Origin: Buttiauxella sp. B2
GTDB taxonomy: Bacteria > Pseudomonadota > Gammaproteobacteria > Enterobacterales > Enterobacteriaceae
Direction: 5' to 3'
NCBI RefSeq assembly: GCF_006376615.1
Contig: NZ_VEXQ01000012.1
Coordinates: 62,001-126,000 of the forward strand
Length of the DNA: 64,000 nucleotides
A model generated the notes under the pieces. It was not told the origin of the DNA, did no database searches, and saw only the letters and a list, made by a program, of their open reading frames with translations. Position numbers and translations under genes: made by a program. How positions within the stretch are numbered: the first letter of the stretch is position 1; the number at the start of each line of letters is the position of its first letter. Shown here piece by piece: positions 54,675-64,000 of the stretch.

Positions 54675-55940
54675 ATGAAAAAGCTGACGTTAAGTCTTAT
54701 TACCTTAGCGCTCGCGGGTGTTTCAAACGCCGCGCTTGCCGATACCCTGCGTATGGAATGCCCGATCTCCCCTGGCGGTAAGGAATACTGCAACTACGTC
54801 AAAGACCGTTTTGAAAAACAAACCAGCAACAAGCTGGAGTTCATTGAATTCCCGGCGGCATCTGATGAAAAGCTGGCATTGCTTCAGCAGCTGTTTGCCG
54901 CCAAAGATGAAAAAGCGGTGGATTTGTTCCAGTCCGATACCATCTGGGTGGGGCTGCTCGATAAGCAAACGCTCGATTTAACCGATGCTGTTGGGGATAT
55001 GAAAGGGGATTTCTTCCCAGGCTCTTGGGCGAACGACACGGTGAACGGCAAAGTTAAAGCGATTCCGGCTTATCTCGATACCGGTGTGCTCTATTACCGC
55101 AAAGACCTGCTGGAGAAATACAAAGAGCAGCCGCCAAAAACCTGGGAAGACCTGACGCGTATCGCCACCAAAATCCAGGAAGAAGAACGCAAGGCAGGAC
55201 ACAAAAACTTCTGGGGGATGATCTTCCAGGGCAAATCCTATGAAGGGTTAACCTGTAACGCGCTGGAGTGGATTGATTCCTACGGCGGTGGCACGTTCAT
55301 CGATGAAAAAGGGAACGTGACCATTAACAATCCGAAAGCGGCGGCAGCATTAGATATGGTCGCGGGCTGGATGGGTAAAATCACGCCAAAAGGGGCGTTA
55401 GGCTACAAAGAAGAAGAATCGAGAGCCGTATTCCAGAACGGTGACGCGCTGTTTATGCGCAACTGGCCTTATGCGTATCTGCTATCGCAAGGGGCCGATA
55501 GCCCGCTGAAAGGCAAAGTGGGCGTTGCACCGCTTCCGGCGGGGCCAGATGGTAAATCGGCTAATGCGTTGGGTGGCTGGCAATGGTCGGTTAACGCCAA
55601 TACCAAAAACAAAGATGCAGCGATTGCGTTGCTGAAAATCCTCACCGATGCTGATTCGCAAAAAATGCAGCTGAAGTATCTTGGCTTTGCACCAACGCGT
55701 TCGGCATTGTATGAAGACAAAGCTGTGCTGGAAACCGCGCCGCATCTGACAATGTTTAAAGAGATCTTCGCCAACGCAGTCCCGCGTCCAGCAACGGCAA
55801 CTAAAAGCCAATATCCACGCGTATCGAATGCCATCTTTAACGTGACCTTTAAAGTGCTTAACGGCAGCAGCGATGGCAAAACGGCTGTGGCGGATCTGCA
55901 AAAACGTCTGGAACGCGTCAAAGGCAAGGACTGGCATTAA
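54675..55940 (+). CDS. ABC sugar importer, periplasmic binding protein (ThuE/PalE type)
   Basis: The 421-residue product has a Sec signal (MKKLTLSLITLALAGVSNAALA) and the family-1 sugar-binding features LDTGVLYYRKDLLEKY, PPKTWEDL, MRNWPYAYLL and GGWQWSVN. The gene order binding protein, permease, permease, ATPase equals thuEFGK (trehalose, maltitol, sucrose, palatinose) and the pal genes of Erwinia rhapontici. A ribosome site AAGAGGA precedes the ATG. I could not find a copy of the LacI operator before it, so it may be read from the upstream promoter or from its own. Confidence 0.87.
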   Translation: MKKLTLSLITLALAGVSNAALADTLRMECPISPGGKEYCNYVKDRFEKQTSNKLEFIEFPAASDEKLALLQQLFAAKDEKAVDLFQSDTIWVGLLDKQTLDLTDAVGDMKGDFFPGSWANDTVNGKVKAIPAYLDTGVLYYRKDLLEKYKEQPPKTWEDLTRIATKIQEEERKAGHKNFWGMIFQGKSYEGLTCNALEWIDSYGGGTFIDEKGNVTINNPKAAAALDMVAGWMGKITPKGALGYKEEESRAVFQNGDALFMRNWPYAYLLSQGADSPLKGKVGVAPLPAGPDGKSANALGGWQWSVNANTKNKDAAIALLKILTDADSQKMQLKYLGFAPTRSALYEDKAVLETAPHLTMFKEIFANAVPRPATATKSQYPRVSNAIFNVTFKVLNGSSDGKTAVADLQKRLERVKGKDWH

Positions 55941-56857
<917 letters not shown>

Positions 56858-56858
<1 letters not shown>

Positions 56859-57703
56859 TGAAAACCACCCGTCGGCAACGCAAAGTTGCTCATAAGCTGG
56901 TGATTTATTTTGGCGCGACGTTAGCCGTGCTGTTCTGCGTTTTCCCATTTTATTACGCCATTATTACGTCGCTGCGCACTGGCCAGGAGCTGTTCTTACC
57001 AGCTTATCTGCCGAGTGGCTGGCACTGGCAAAACTACGTGACGGCACTGGTGGCTAACGGCATCGCCCGCAGTTTGCTCAACTCTGTGCTGGTGGCGACG
57101 ATAACCGTCGGTATCTGCCTGCTGGTTTCCATTACCGCCTCTTTCGCGCTGGCGCGAGTGCCGTTTCGTGGGCGCAAATTTCTGTTGTTCACCATTCTGT
57201 GCGTTTCAATGTTCCCGCAGGTCGCGGTGCTGACGGGCATGTTTGAGCTGGTGCGTTTTCTGGGATTGTATGACTCGCTCGGCGCGTTAGTGCTTTCGTA
57301 CACCACGTTTTCGCTGCCGTTCACCGTTTGGGTGTTAACCACTTTTATGAAGTCGATACCGGTTGAGCTGGAGGAAGCAGCGATCGTTGACGGTGCGAAA
57401 ACCTGGACCATTATCCGCCGCGTATTTGCGCCGATTCTGGCTCCCGCGCTGGTCACAACTGGGTTACTGGCGTTTATCGGCGCCTGGAATGAATTCATGT
57501 TCGCGTTGACGTTTATTATTTCCAGCGGCAAACGTACGGTGCCAGTGGCCATCAGCATGTTCAGCGGTGCGTCTACCTTTGAACTGCCGTGGGGCAGCAT
57601 TATGGCGGCGTCGGTGATGGTGACACTGCCGATTATCGTGTTGGTGCTTATCTTCCAGAAACGTATTGTCAGCGGGCTTACCAGCGGAGCGATTAAAGGA
57701 TAA
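56858..57703 (+). CDS. ABC sugar importer permease, MalG type (ThuG-like)
   Basis: The protein of 281 residues has six helices and an EAA loop LEEAAIVDGAKTWTII near residue 170. I choose the ATG in TGATG, sharing one base with the upstream stop and with GGAG 8 bases before it; a GTG one codon earlier is also open. It pairs with the upstream permease to form the channel. Confidence 0.88.
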
Positions 57704-57705
57704 CC

Positions 57706-58803
57706 ATGGCGCAACTCGTACTCGATAAAATTCAAAAACGCTACGGCTCGTCATCTGAGGTGATTAAACCTCTCGATCTGGAAGTGAACAGTGGGGAGTT
57801 TGTGGTGGTGGTTGGGCCGTCCGGCTGCGGAAAATCCACGTTGCTGCGTATGGTTGCGGGCCTTGAGGAAATCAGCGGCGGCGAAATGCGCATTGACGGT
57901 ATTTGCGTGAACGACGATTCCCCATCAGAGCGCGGCATCGGCATGGTGTTCCAGTCATACGCACTCTATCCACATATGACGGTGTACCAGAACATGGCGT
58001 TTGCGCTTGAAATGGCGAAATTACCCGTAAAAGAAATCGACGAAAAAGTACGAGAAAGCGCACGGATTTTGCAACTGGAGCATTTACTCGACCGGCGGCC
58101 TAAAGATCTCTCTGGCGGCCAACGCCAGCGCGTGGCTATCGGGCGGGCGATTGTGCGCGAACCGAGCCTGTTTCTGTTTGATGAACCGCTGTCAAACCTC
58201 GACGCGTCGCTGCGTGTGCAGATGCGTATGGAAATCGCCGCGCTGCACAAACGTATCAACGCCACGATCTTGTACGTCACCCATGATCAAGTGGAAGCGA
58301 TGACACTTGCCGACAGGATCGTGGTGCTAAACCAGGGGCAAATAGAACAGGTAGGAACACCGCTTGAACTTTACGACAGCCCGGCCAACGTGTTTGTCGC
58401 CCAGTTTATTGGCTCGCCAAAAATGAATCTAATTCCTGGCTTATTGACTCACACAAGTGAGCACCGCTGCGAAGTACTATTGGAAAATCGCCAGCAAATT
58501 ACGCTGCCAATAGCGGGGCGCGGTGATGGCCAGGCAGTGCGGCTGGGGATTCGCCCGGAGCATGTTCAGTTAACCGAAATTGTGCATGCGGATATCGAAG
58601 GAGAAGTACTGTTTGTTGAGCATATGGGCAATGAGACGTTGCTGTACGTTAACAGTGGTTACGGTAGCGAACCGCTGGTGATACGCCAGACTGAAAGACT
58701 TGAAATCAGACCTGACCAACGTATCGGCCTGCGTTTACCGCCGGAAAGTTGTTATTTGTTTGATGCGCAGGGGAATGCTTTTGAACGGTTTTTGAAGCCG
58801 TAG
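57706..58803 (+). CDS. ABC sugar importer ATPase, MalK/UgpC type (ThuK-like)
   Basis: The 365-residue ATPase has Walker A GPSGCGKSTLL, Q loop FQSYALYPHMTVYQN, signature LSGGQRQRVAIGRA and Walker [13 protein letters not shown], followed by a MalK-type regulatory TOBE domain (LGIRPEHVQL). It begins two bases after the permease stop. This completes a four-gene importer that needs no shared ATPase. Confidence 0.9.
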   Translation: MAQLVLDKIQKRYGSSSEVIKPLDLEVNSGEFVVVVGPSGCGKSTLLRMVAGLEEISGGEMRIDGICVNDDSPSERGIGMVFQSYALYPHMTVYQNMAFALEMAKLPVKEIDEKVRESARILQLEHLLDRRPKDLSGGQRQRVAIGRAIVREPSLFLFDEPLSNLDASLRVQMRMEIAALHKRINATILYVTHDQVEAMTLADRIVVLNQGQIEQVGTPLELYDSPANVFVAQFIGSPKMNLIPGLLTHTSEHRCEVLLENRQQITLPIAGRGDGQAVRLGIRPEHVQLTEIVHADIEGEVLFVEHMGNETLLYVNSGYGSEPLVIRQTERLEIRPDQRIGLRLPPESCYLFDAQGNAFERFLKP

Positions 58804-58827
58804 ACATTCGGTAAAAAGGAGAAAGTG

Positions 58828-60468
58828 GTGGAACAAAAATGGTGGCACAATGCGGTGGTGTACCAAATCTATCCGCGCAGTTTTATGGACAGCAATGGGG
58901 ATGGTATCGGTGATATCAACGGTATCATCAGCAAACTCGAGTATCTGCAACAGCTTGGTATCAACCTGATTTGGCTCTCACCGGTTTACCGATCACCGAT
59001 GGACGACAACGGTTACGACATCTCTGACTATGAAGACATTGCCACCGAATTTGGCACCATGGCGGAGATGGAAACCCTTATCCAGCAGGCAAAACAGCAC
59101 AATATTCACATCCTGATGGATTTAGTCGTCAACCACACATCCGATGAACACGCCTGGTTTATCGAAGCACTTAAATCTAAAAACAACCCTTATCGCGATT
59201 TCTACATTTGGCGAAAACCTGCGGCAGACGGTGGCCCACCGAACGATTTTCGTTCCTACTTTGGCGGCAGCGGCTGGGCATTAGACGAAGCCTCCGGCGA
59301 ATATTATCTGCACCAGTTTTCAGTACGCCAGCCAGATCTCAACTGGGAAAACCCTCGTGTCCACGACGAGGTTCACGCCATGATGAATCGCTGGTTGGCT
59401 AAAGGTATCGGTGGTTTTCGCATGGACGTTATCGACCTTATCGGCAAAGAAGTGGATAAACAGATCATGGCGAACGGCAAAAATCTGCACTTGCTGATTC
59501 GTCAGATGAACCACGCCACATTTGGTAGAGGGGATTACGTCACCGTTGGGGAGACCTGGAGTGCCACGCCTGAAGACGCACTGCTGTATAGCGCAGAAGA
59601 ACGCGAAGAATTATCGATGGTTTTCCAGTTTGACCATATCAAACAGTTTTGGGATGAACTTGCAGGGAAATGGCGCAGCAAACCGTTTGAACTGATGAGC
59701 TTTAAAGCGGTTATCGAAAAATGGCAGTTAGCACTGGCGAATCAGGGTTGGAATTCGTTGTTCTGGAGTAACCATGATTTACCACGGGCAGTGTCGAAAT
59801 TTGGTGATGAAGGTGAGTTTCGCGAACTTTCTGCAAAGATGCTCGCCACTGCGCTGCACTGCCTGAAAGGCACGCCGTATATTTATCAGGGTGAAGAAAT
59901 CGGCATGACCAACGTACGCTTCGACGACATTGCCCAATATCGTGATATCGAAAGCCTGAATCTTTATAAAGAGCGGGTGGCGCAAGGTGTCAGCCATGAA
60001 GAAATGCTGCTTGGCATTCATGCTAATGGGCGAGATAACGCGCGCGCACCGATGCAGTGGAACGGTAGCCAAAATGCCGGCTTCACGTCGGGAACACCAT
60101 GGATTGCGGTTAACCCAAACTACCGTGAAATCAATGTGGCCGCAGCGCTTGAACAACCGGATTCAATTTTATGGCATTACCAAAAACTGATAGCGCTGCG
60201 TAAGCATTATCCGGTGTTGGTTTACGGCGATTTCCAGCCGGTGCTGTCTGAACATCCACAGGTGTTTGCCTGGCTGAGAACGTTCGATGAGGAGCGGCTG
60301 TTAGTGGTGAACAATTTCACCGCCGAATATCTCACGCTTGAAATACCGCAAACCATGCAGAATTGGCACGGTGAATGTTTAATAAGCAATTATGCGCCGC
60401 GTGACCAATTGGCGGTAAGCCTTGAACTACAACCTTATGAATCTTTTGCTTTATTAATCGGGAGGTAA
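58828..60468 (+). CDS. GH13 alpha-glucosidase, alpha-1,6-type signature
   Basis: The protein of about 546 residues is a cytoplasmic GH13 enzyme of the oligo-1,6-glucosidase group: WWHNAVVYQIYPRSFMDSNGDG in parts, region I DLVVNHTSDEH, region II GGFRMDVID (nucleophile Asp200), region III TVGETW (acid/base Glu), region IV SNHDLPR. Val follows the nucleophile, which in this group goes with alpha-1,6 specificity (isomaltose, palatinose). It follows the ATPase gene by about 24 bases. The start is GTG; two GTG codons are adjacent and the second has the better distance (6) from AAGGAG. Confidence 0.88.
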   Translation: MEQKWWHNAVVYQIYPRSFMDSNGDGIGDINGIISKLEYLQQLGINLIWLSPVYRSPMDDNGYDISDYEDIATEFGTMAEMETLIQQAKQHNIHILMDLVVNHTSDEHAWFIEALKSKNNPYRDFYIWRKPAADGGPPNDFRSYFGGSGWALDEASGEYYLHQFSVRQPDLNWENPRVHDEVHAMMNRWLAKGIGGFRMDVIDLIGKEVDKQIMANGKNLHLLIRQMNHATFGRGDYVTVGETWSATPEDALLYSAEEREELSMVFQFDHIKQFWDELAGKWRSKPFELMSFKAVIEKWQLALANQGWNSLFWSNHDLPRAVSKFGDEGEFRELSAKMLATALHCLKGTPYIYQGEEIGMTNVRFDDIAQYRDIESLNLYKERVAQGVSHEEMLLGIHANGRDNARAPMQWNGSQNAGFTSGTPWIAVNPNYREINVAAALEQPDSILWHYQKLIALRKHYPVLVYGDFQPVLSEHPQVFAWLRTFDEERLLVVNNFTAEYLTLEIPQTMQNWHGECLISNYAPRDQLAVSLELQPYESFALLIGR

Positions 60469-60471
60469 ACG

Positions 60472-62121
60472 ATGGCAAACTGGTGGAAAGAAGCGGTGGC
60501 CTACCAGATATATCCGCGCAGTTTTAAAGACAGCAACGGTGATGGCATTGGCGACCTGAATGGAATCACTGAAAAACTCGATTACCTCAAAGATCTCGGT
60601 ATCAATCTGATATGGATCTGCCCGATGTACAAGTCGCCTAACGACGACAATGGCTATGACATCAGTGATTATCAGAACATCATGGCGGAATTCGGCACGA
60701 TGGCGGATTTCGACCGGCTTCTGGAACAAGTTCATGCTCGAGGGATGCGGCTGATTATCGACCTGGTGGTTAATCACACGTCGGATGAGCATCCGTGGTT
60801 CCTGGAGTCCCGTTCTTCGCGAGATAACCCAAAACGCGACTGGTATACCTGGCGCGACGGTAAAAATGGCGCGGAGCCAAACAACTGGGAAGGGATCTTT
60901 AAAGGTTCAACCTGGGAATACGACCGGAAAACCGGGCAGTATTATCTGCATCTTTTTACCCGCCGTCAGCCCGATTTAAATTGGGAAAATCACGATGTAC
61001 GCCGTGCTGTGTACGGCATGATGCACTGGTGGCTTGATAAAGGCATCGACGGCTTCCGCATTGATGCTATCTGCCATATGAAGAAAGAACCGACGCTTGC
61101 CGATGTGCCCAATCCCGACAATCTCCGTTATGTGCCATCTATGAAAAGCCATCTTAACTACGATGGGTTGCTCGATTACGTCGATGACATGAGTCAGCAG
61201 GTGTTTCAACACTACGATATTGTGACGGTCGGTGAAGTAAATGGCCTGAATGCGCCACATGCCGAAGAGTGGGTGGGTGAACATCGCGGGCGTTTGAATA
61301 TGGTGTTCCAGTTTGAACATGTGCGTTTATGGGAACCGGAGGCAGGTTTACGCCCAGAACCCGCGGTGCTGAAGAAAATTTTCACCGCCTGGCAGAACGT
61401 GCTGGAAGGTAAAGGCTGGAATGCGTTGTATGTGGAAAACCACGACCTGACGCGTATTACCTCGCGCTGGGGAGATACCGAACACTACTGGCGGGAAAGC
61501 ACCACCTGTATTGCCGCACTCTATTTCCTGATGCAGGGCACGCCGTTTATCTACCAGGGGCAAGAAATCGGCATGACTAATACCCGTTTTGAAGGGTTAG
61601 ACGATTTTGATGACGTGTCAGCGAAAAATATGTGGCGTGAGCTGGCCGCACAGGGCAAAAGCGAAGAAGAAATTATCGCTTTTCTGACCAACACCGGACG
61701 CGACAATTCCCGCACACCAATGCAGTGGAATGCCTGGCCGAACGCGGGCTTTAGCGACGCCAGACCGTGGCTCAAAGTGAATGCCAATTTTGAGATGATA
61801 AACGTAGCCAGCCAGCAGCAAGACCCGGATTCGGTGCTGAATTTCTATCGTGCACTTATCCAGTTACGCAAACAGGAACGAACGCTGATTTATGGACGCT
61901 ATGTGCTAGAGCTGAAAGACCACACACAGATTTATGCGTACCGCCGCGTACTTGAAGGCGACGAATTCGTGGTGCTTTGCAATATGTCGTCGAAATCTTC
62001 CCGTTGGTCAGGTGCTGATTTGCGCCTGGAAGGGGCTAAGTGTGTGTTGGGGAACTATCCGCAGGCGGATGAAACCTATCGGCTGCATCCTTGGGAAACG
62101 AGGATTTATCAATTTTCTTAG
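60472..62121 (+). CDS. GH13 alpha-glucosidase, second copy with Ala after nucleophile
   Basis: This 549-residue paralogue is similar in layout: YQIYPRSFKDSNGDG, region I DLVVNHTSDEH, region II DGFRIDAICHM (nucleophile Asp198), region III TVGEVNG, region IV ENHDLTR. Here Ala follows the nucleophile, a change that in oligoglucosidases favours alpha-1,4 or other linkages over alpha-1,6. It begins 3 bases after the first glucosidase. The pair recalls PalQ/PalZ (palatinase and trehalulase) of Erwinia rhapontici, but I cannot assign either name. It lacks the RLDRD motif of sucrose isomerases, so it should be a hydrolase. Confidence 0.87.
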   Translation: MANWWKEAVAYQIYPRSFKDSNGDGIGDLNGITEKLDYLKDLGINLIWICPMYKSPNDDNGYDISDYQNIMAEFGTMADFDRLLEQVHARGMRLIIDLVVNHTSDEHPWFLESRSSRDNPKRDWYTWRDGKNGAEPNNWEGIFKGSTWEYDRKTGQYYLHLFTRRQPDLNWENHDVRRAVYGMMHWWLDKGIDGFRIDAICHMKKEPTLADVPNPDNLRYVPSMKSHLNYDGLLDYVDDMSQQVFQHYDIVTVGEVNGLNAPHAEEWVGEHRGRLNMVFQFEHVRLWEPEAGLRPEPAVLKKIFTAWQNVLEGKGWNALYVENHDLTRITSRWGDTEHYWRESTTCIAALYFLMQGTPFIYQGQEIGMTNTRFEGLDDFDDVSAKNMWRELAAQGKSEEEIIAFLTNTGRDNSRTPMQWNAWPNAGFSDARPWLKVNANFEMINVASQQQDPDSVLNFYRALIQLRKQERTLIYGRYVLELKDHTQIYAYRRVLEGDEFVVLCNMSSKSSRWSGADLRLEGAKCVLGNYPQADETYRLHPWETRIYQFS

Positions 62122-62261
62122 CCATTAACCCAAATCGCATTCATCTTGCTGAGTTCGTCGAGGAATGTGCGGATAAGGGCGGGTCAGGACTCAGACCCTC
62201 CCTATATAGCCTGCAGTTAACCTGCGTTATGATGTGCGCTGGTTTTTAACAAGGAGGGGTT

Positions 62262-63062
62262 ATGTTGATGACAACATTTCCAGCTTTGCAGGCAACGACC
62301 ATTGAGGCTATTAATACGTTGGGTAAGTGGCTTTCTCACAATGAGTTTGCCGCACCACCTGCAGTTTCTGATGCAGACCTTATTATTCTCGCAGGCAATG
62401 CCGTTATCCCCACCATTGATGCGGCATGCCAGCTTGCTGCCAATACCGAAATTCCGCTGGTAATAACGGGTGGTATCGGGCATTCAACCACCTTTTTGTA
62501 TGGTGCCATTGCTAAACACCCGCTCTATAACACCATTCCCACCACCGGGCGCGCAGAAGCGGCAATTATCAAAGACATTGCCACTCAGTTCTGGAAGATC
62601 CCGGCGGAAAAAGTGCTCACGGAAGAGAAATCCACCAACTGTGGTGAGAACGCGCGTTTCACTCATCAGCTTTTGCAACAGCAGAACATCACACCCGATC
62701 GGGTGATCATTATTCAGGATCCGACCATGCAATTGCGCACAGTGGCGACGTTTGAACGCATCTGGCAGGATGACGCGCATATCCCGCAGTGGCGAAGTTG
62801 GCCTGGTATTATTCCGGTGCTGGTGAGTAATAAATCCCAGACCACGTTTACCCTGAATGAAAAGGGTTTATGGCCGGTTGCACGCTACATTTCTCTGGCG
62901 CTTGGGGAAATTCCGCGAATCAGAGACGATGTACAGGGTTATGGGCCGCAAGGCCGTGATTTTATTACCCATGTTGAAATCCCAGCGGCAGTCATGCATG
63001 CATGGGAAATTCTCGTCAGTGATACTGCGCTGGCGCGTTTAATGAATGAACGCGGTTTATAG
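62262..63062 (+). CDS. ydcF: YdcF, DUF218-type protein
   Basis: The 266-residue protein equals E. coli YdcF in length and shows the DUF218 core ADLIILAGNAVIP, ITGGIGHST, EEKSTNCGENARFT and IIIQDPTMQLRTVATFER. E. coli YdcF binds SAM in vitro; its role is unknown. AAGGAGG precedes the ATG. Together with aldA it restores K-12 synteny at the right edge of the window. Confidence 0.93.
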   Translation: MLMTTFPALQATTIEAINTLGKWLSHNEFAAPPAVSDADLIILAGNAVIPTIDAACQLAANTEIPLVITGGIGHSTTFLYGAIAKHPLYNTIPTTGRAEAAIIKDIATQFWKIPAEKVLTEEKSTNCGENARFTHQLLQQQNITPDRVIIIQDPTMQLRTVATFERIWQDDAHIPQWRSWPGIIPVLVSNKSQTTFTLNEKGLWPVARYISLALGEIPRIRDDVQGYGPQGRDFITHVEIPAAVMHAWEILVSDTALARLMNERGL

Positions 63063-63097
63063 CGCGCTTTGCTAATTGCTGTAATTTCCCCTCAGAT

Positions 63098-63137
63098 GAC
63101 CGTTTTCTGCCGAGTGCGCTGAAAACGGTCATTTTTA
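63098..63137 (+). terminator. intrinsic terminator after ydcF
   Basis: GACCGTTTTC pairs with GAAAACGGTC (10 bp, 13-base loop), followed by ATTTTTATG. It lies between ydcF and aldA, which therefore has its own promoter in the 160 bases after it. Confidence 0.75.
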
Positions 63138-63297
63138 TGTTTCTGAAATGTAGCAAAAGCGGCTCTTTTCCATTGTTTTTATTGAGAGCCATCACAGTTC
63201 ATGACCATTTTGCCCGAGTGGCTGTTTTTGATGCTTAGAGTGTTCACAAGTATTTTACATAAATGAAACAAACACAGTGAACACAAAGGAGCCGGTC

Positions 63298-64000
63298 ATG
63301 ACAGCACCTGTACAACACCCAATGTATATTGATGGTCAATTTGTTCAATGGCAGGGCGAGCAGTGGATTGATGTGATTAATCCTGCCACCGAAGCGCTGA
63401 TTTCACGTATTCCTGACGGCTCCGCTCAGCAGGCGCGTGATGCGATTGATGCAGCAGCAAAAGCGCAGGCGGGTTGGGAGGCTTTACCGGCTATCGAACG
63501 AGCGGGCTGGTTGCGTAAAATCGCGGCGGGAATCCGTGACCGCGCAAAAGAAATTAGCGCGCTGATTGTTGCTGAAGGCGGTAAAACGCAACAGTTAGCC
63601 GAGGTGGAAGTGGCGTTTACTGCTGACTATCTCGATTACATGTCTGAATGGGCGCGTCGTTATGAAGGAGAAATCCTACAAAGTGACCGTCCTGGTGAAA
63701 ACATTCTGGTGTTTAAACGCGCGCTCGGCGTGACTACCGGGATTTTGCCGTGGAACTTCCCCTTTTTCCTGATTGCCCGCAAACTCGCGCCAGCGCTGAT
63801 TACCGGTAATACCATCGTTATCAAACCCAGTGAATTCACGCCAAACAACGCCATTGCGTTTGCTGAAATTGTTCATGATATCGGGCTGCCAAAAGGGGTA
63901 TTTAACCTGGTTTTAGGCCGTGGCGAAACGGTAGGCCAGGAGCTGGCTGGCAACCCGAAAGTGGCGATGGTCAGCATGACCGGAAGCGTGGGCGCTGGTG
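63298..64000 (+). CDS. aldA: lactaldehyde/glycolaldehyde dehydrogenase, N-terminal part
   Basis: The gene runs off the right edge; 234 residues are present. They match E. coli AldA almost residue for residue: PVQHPMYIDGQFV, WIDVINPATEALISRIPDG, TADYLDYMSEWARRYEGEI, GILPWNFPFFLIARK, NTIVIKPSEFTPNN and GNPKVAMVSMTGSV. AldA oxidises L-lactaldehyde from fucose and rhamnose, and glycolaldehyde, with NAD. The catalytic Cys lies beyond the window. AAAGGAG is upstream of the ATG. Confidence 0.96.
   Translation, partial: MTAPVQHPMYIDGQFVQWQGEQWIDVINPATEALISRIPDGSAQQARDAIDAAAKAQAGWEALPAIERAGWLRKIAAGIRDRAKEISALIVAEGGKTQQLAEVEVAFTADYLDYMSEWARRYEGEILQSDRPGENILVFKRALGVTTGILPWNFPFFLIARKLAPALITGNTIVIKPSEFTPNNAIAFAEIVHDIGLPKGVFNLVLGRGETVGQELAGNPKVAMVSMTGSVGAG

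Noticed and set aside
58828-62121. Calling one GH13 enzyme a sucrose isomerase (PalI) or trehalulose synthase
   Set aside because: Neither has a secretion signal nor the RLDRD motif; the region after NHD reads LPRAVSKFGD and LTRITSRWGD, as in hydrolases.

Overview
The window is a chromosomal segment of a member of the Enterobacteriaceae. Gene order and protein sequence match the E. coli K-12 ydc region over long stretches: ydcJ, opgD, rimL, ydcK, tehA, tehB, ydcL, ydcO, rlhA, then tam, yneE, and finally ydcF and aldA. The backbone is interrupted by catabolic and accessory blocks that K-12 lacks. I cannot fix genus or species by eye; a relative of Kluyvera, Buttiauxella, Klebsiella or Lelliottia would fit.

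Layout. 1-7.1 kb: protocatechuate / beta-ketoadipate genes (3' end of pcaF, then pcaB, pcaD, pcaC; pcaQ and pcaGH on the other strand), followed by ydcJ (hglS-type 2-oxoadipate dioxygenase/decarboxylase). 7.1-15 kb: one leftward operon joining a UhpABC-like sugar-phosphate sensing system to an AfuABC-type hexose-phosphate ABC importer. 15-18 kb: a LysR regulator divergent from a methionine-type aminotransferase and a periplasmic amino-acid-binding protein. 18-25.8 kb: ydc backbone with an isolated urate hydroxylase gene (hpxO) inserted where K-12 has ydcH, and a well-formed NsrR-type operator before tehAB. 25.8-36.7 kb: a DMT transporter with an AraC regulator, ydcO, a GGDEF-EAL protein, rlhA, a LysR/PACE efflux pair, tam and a DUF2157 membrane protein.

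36.7-39.9 kb is an AT-rich accessory patch. It holds a frameshifted C-terminal relic of a tyrosine integrase, long non-coding DNA with a perfect-consensus CRP-like site, an unrecognised 125-residue protein, an orphan IS1 insA gene that keeps its slippery heptamer but has lost insB, and a DUF937-OmpA fusion protein. 40-48.8 kb returns to small metabolic and regulatory genes, yneE and a chemoreceptor with a clear sigma-28 promoter.

48.8-62.1 kb is the most system-like region. A LacI regulator with two operators 32 bp apart faces a rightward gene train: an NHS-family MFS transporter, a Gfo/Idh oxidoreductase, a sugar isomerase/epimerase, a second Gfo/Idh enzyme of ThuB type, a complete ThuEFGK/Pal-type ABC importer and two GH13 alpha-glucosidases. 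The two hydrolases differ at the residue that follows the nucleophile (Val versus Ala), so they probably split alpha-1,6 and other linkages. I infer uptake of glucosyl disaccharides combined with hydrolysis and 3-keto-glucoside style redox chemistry.

Five copies of a REP/BIME-like paired palindrome lie between genes across the window. I saw no tRNA, rRNA or CRISPR array.
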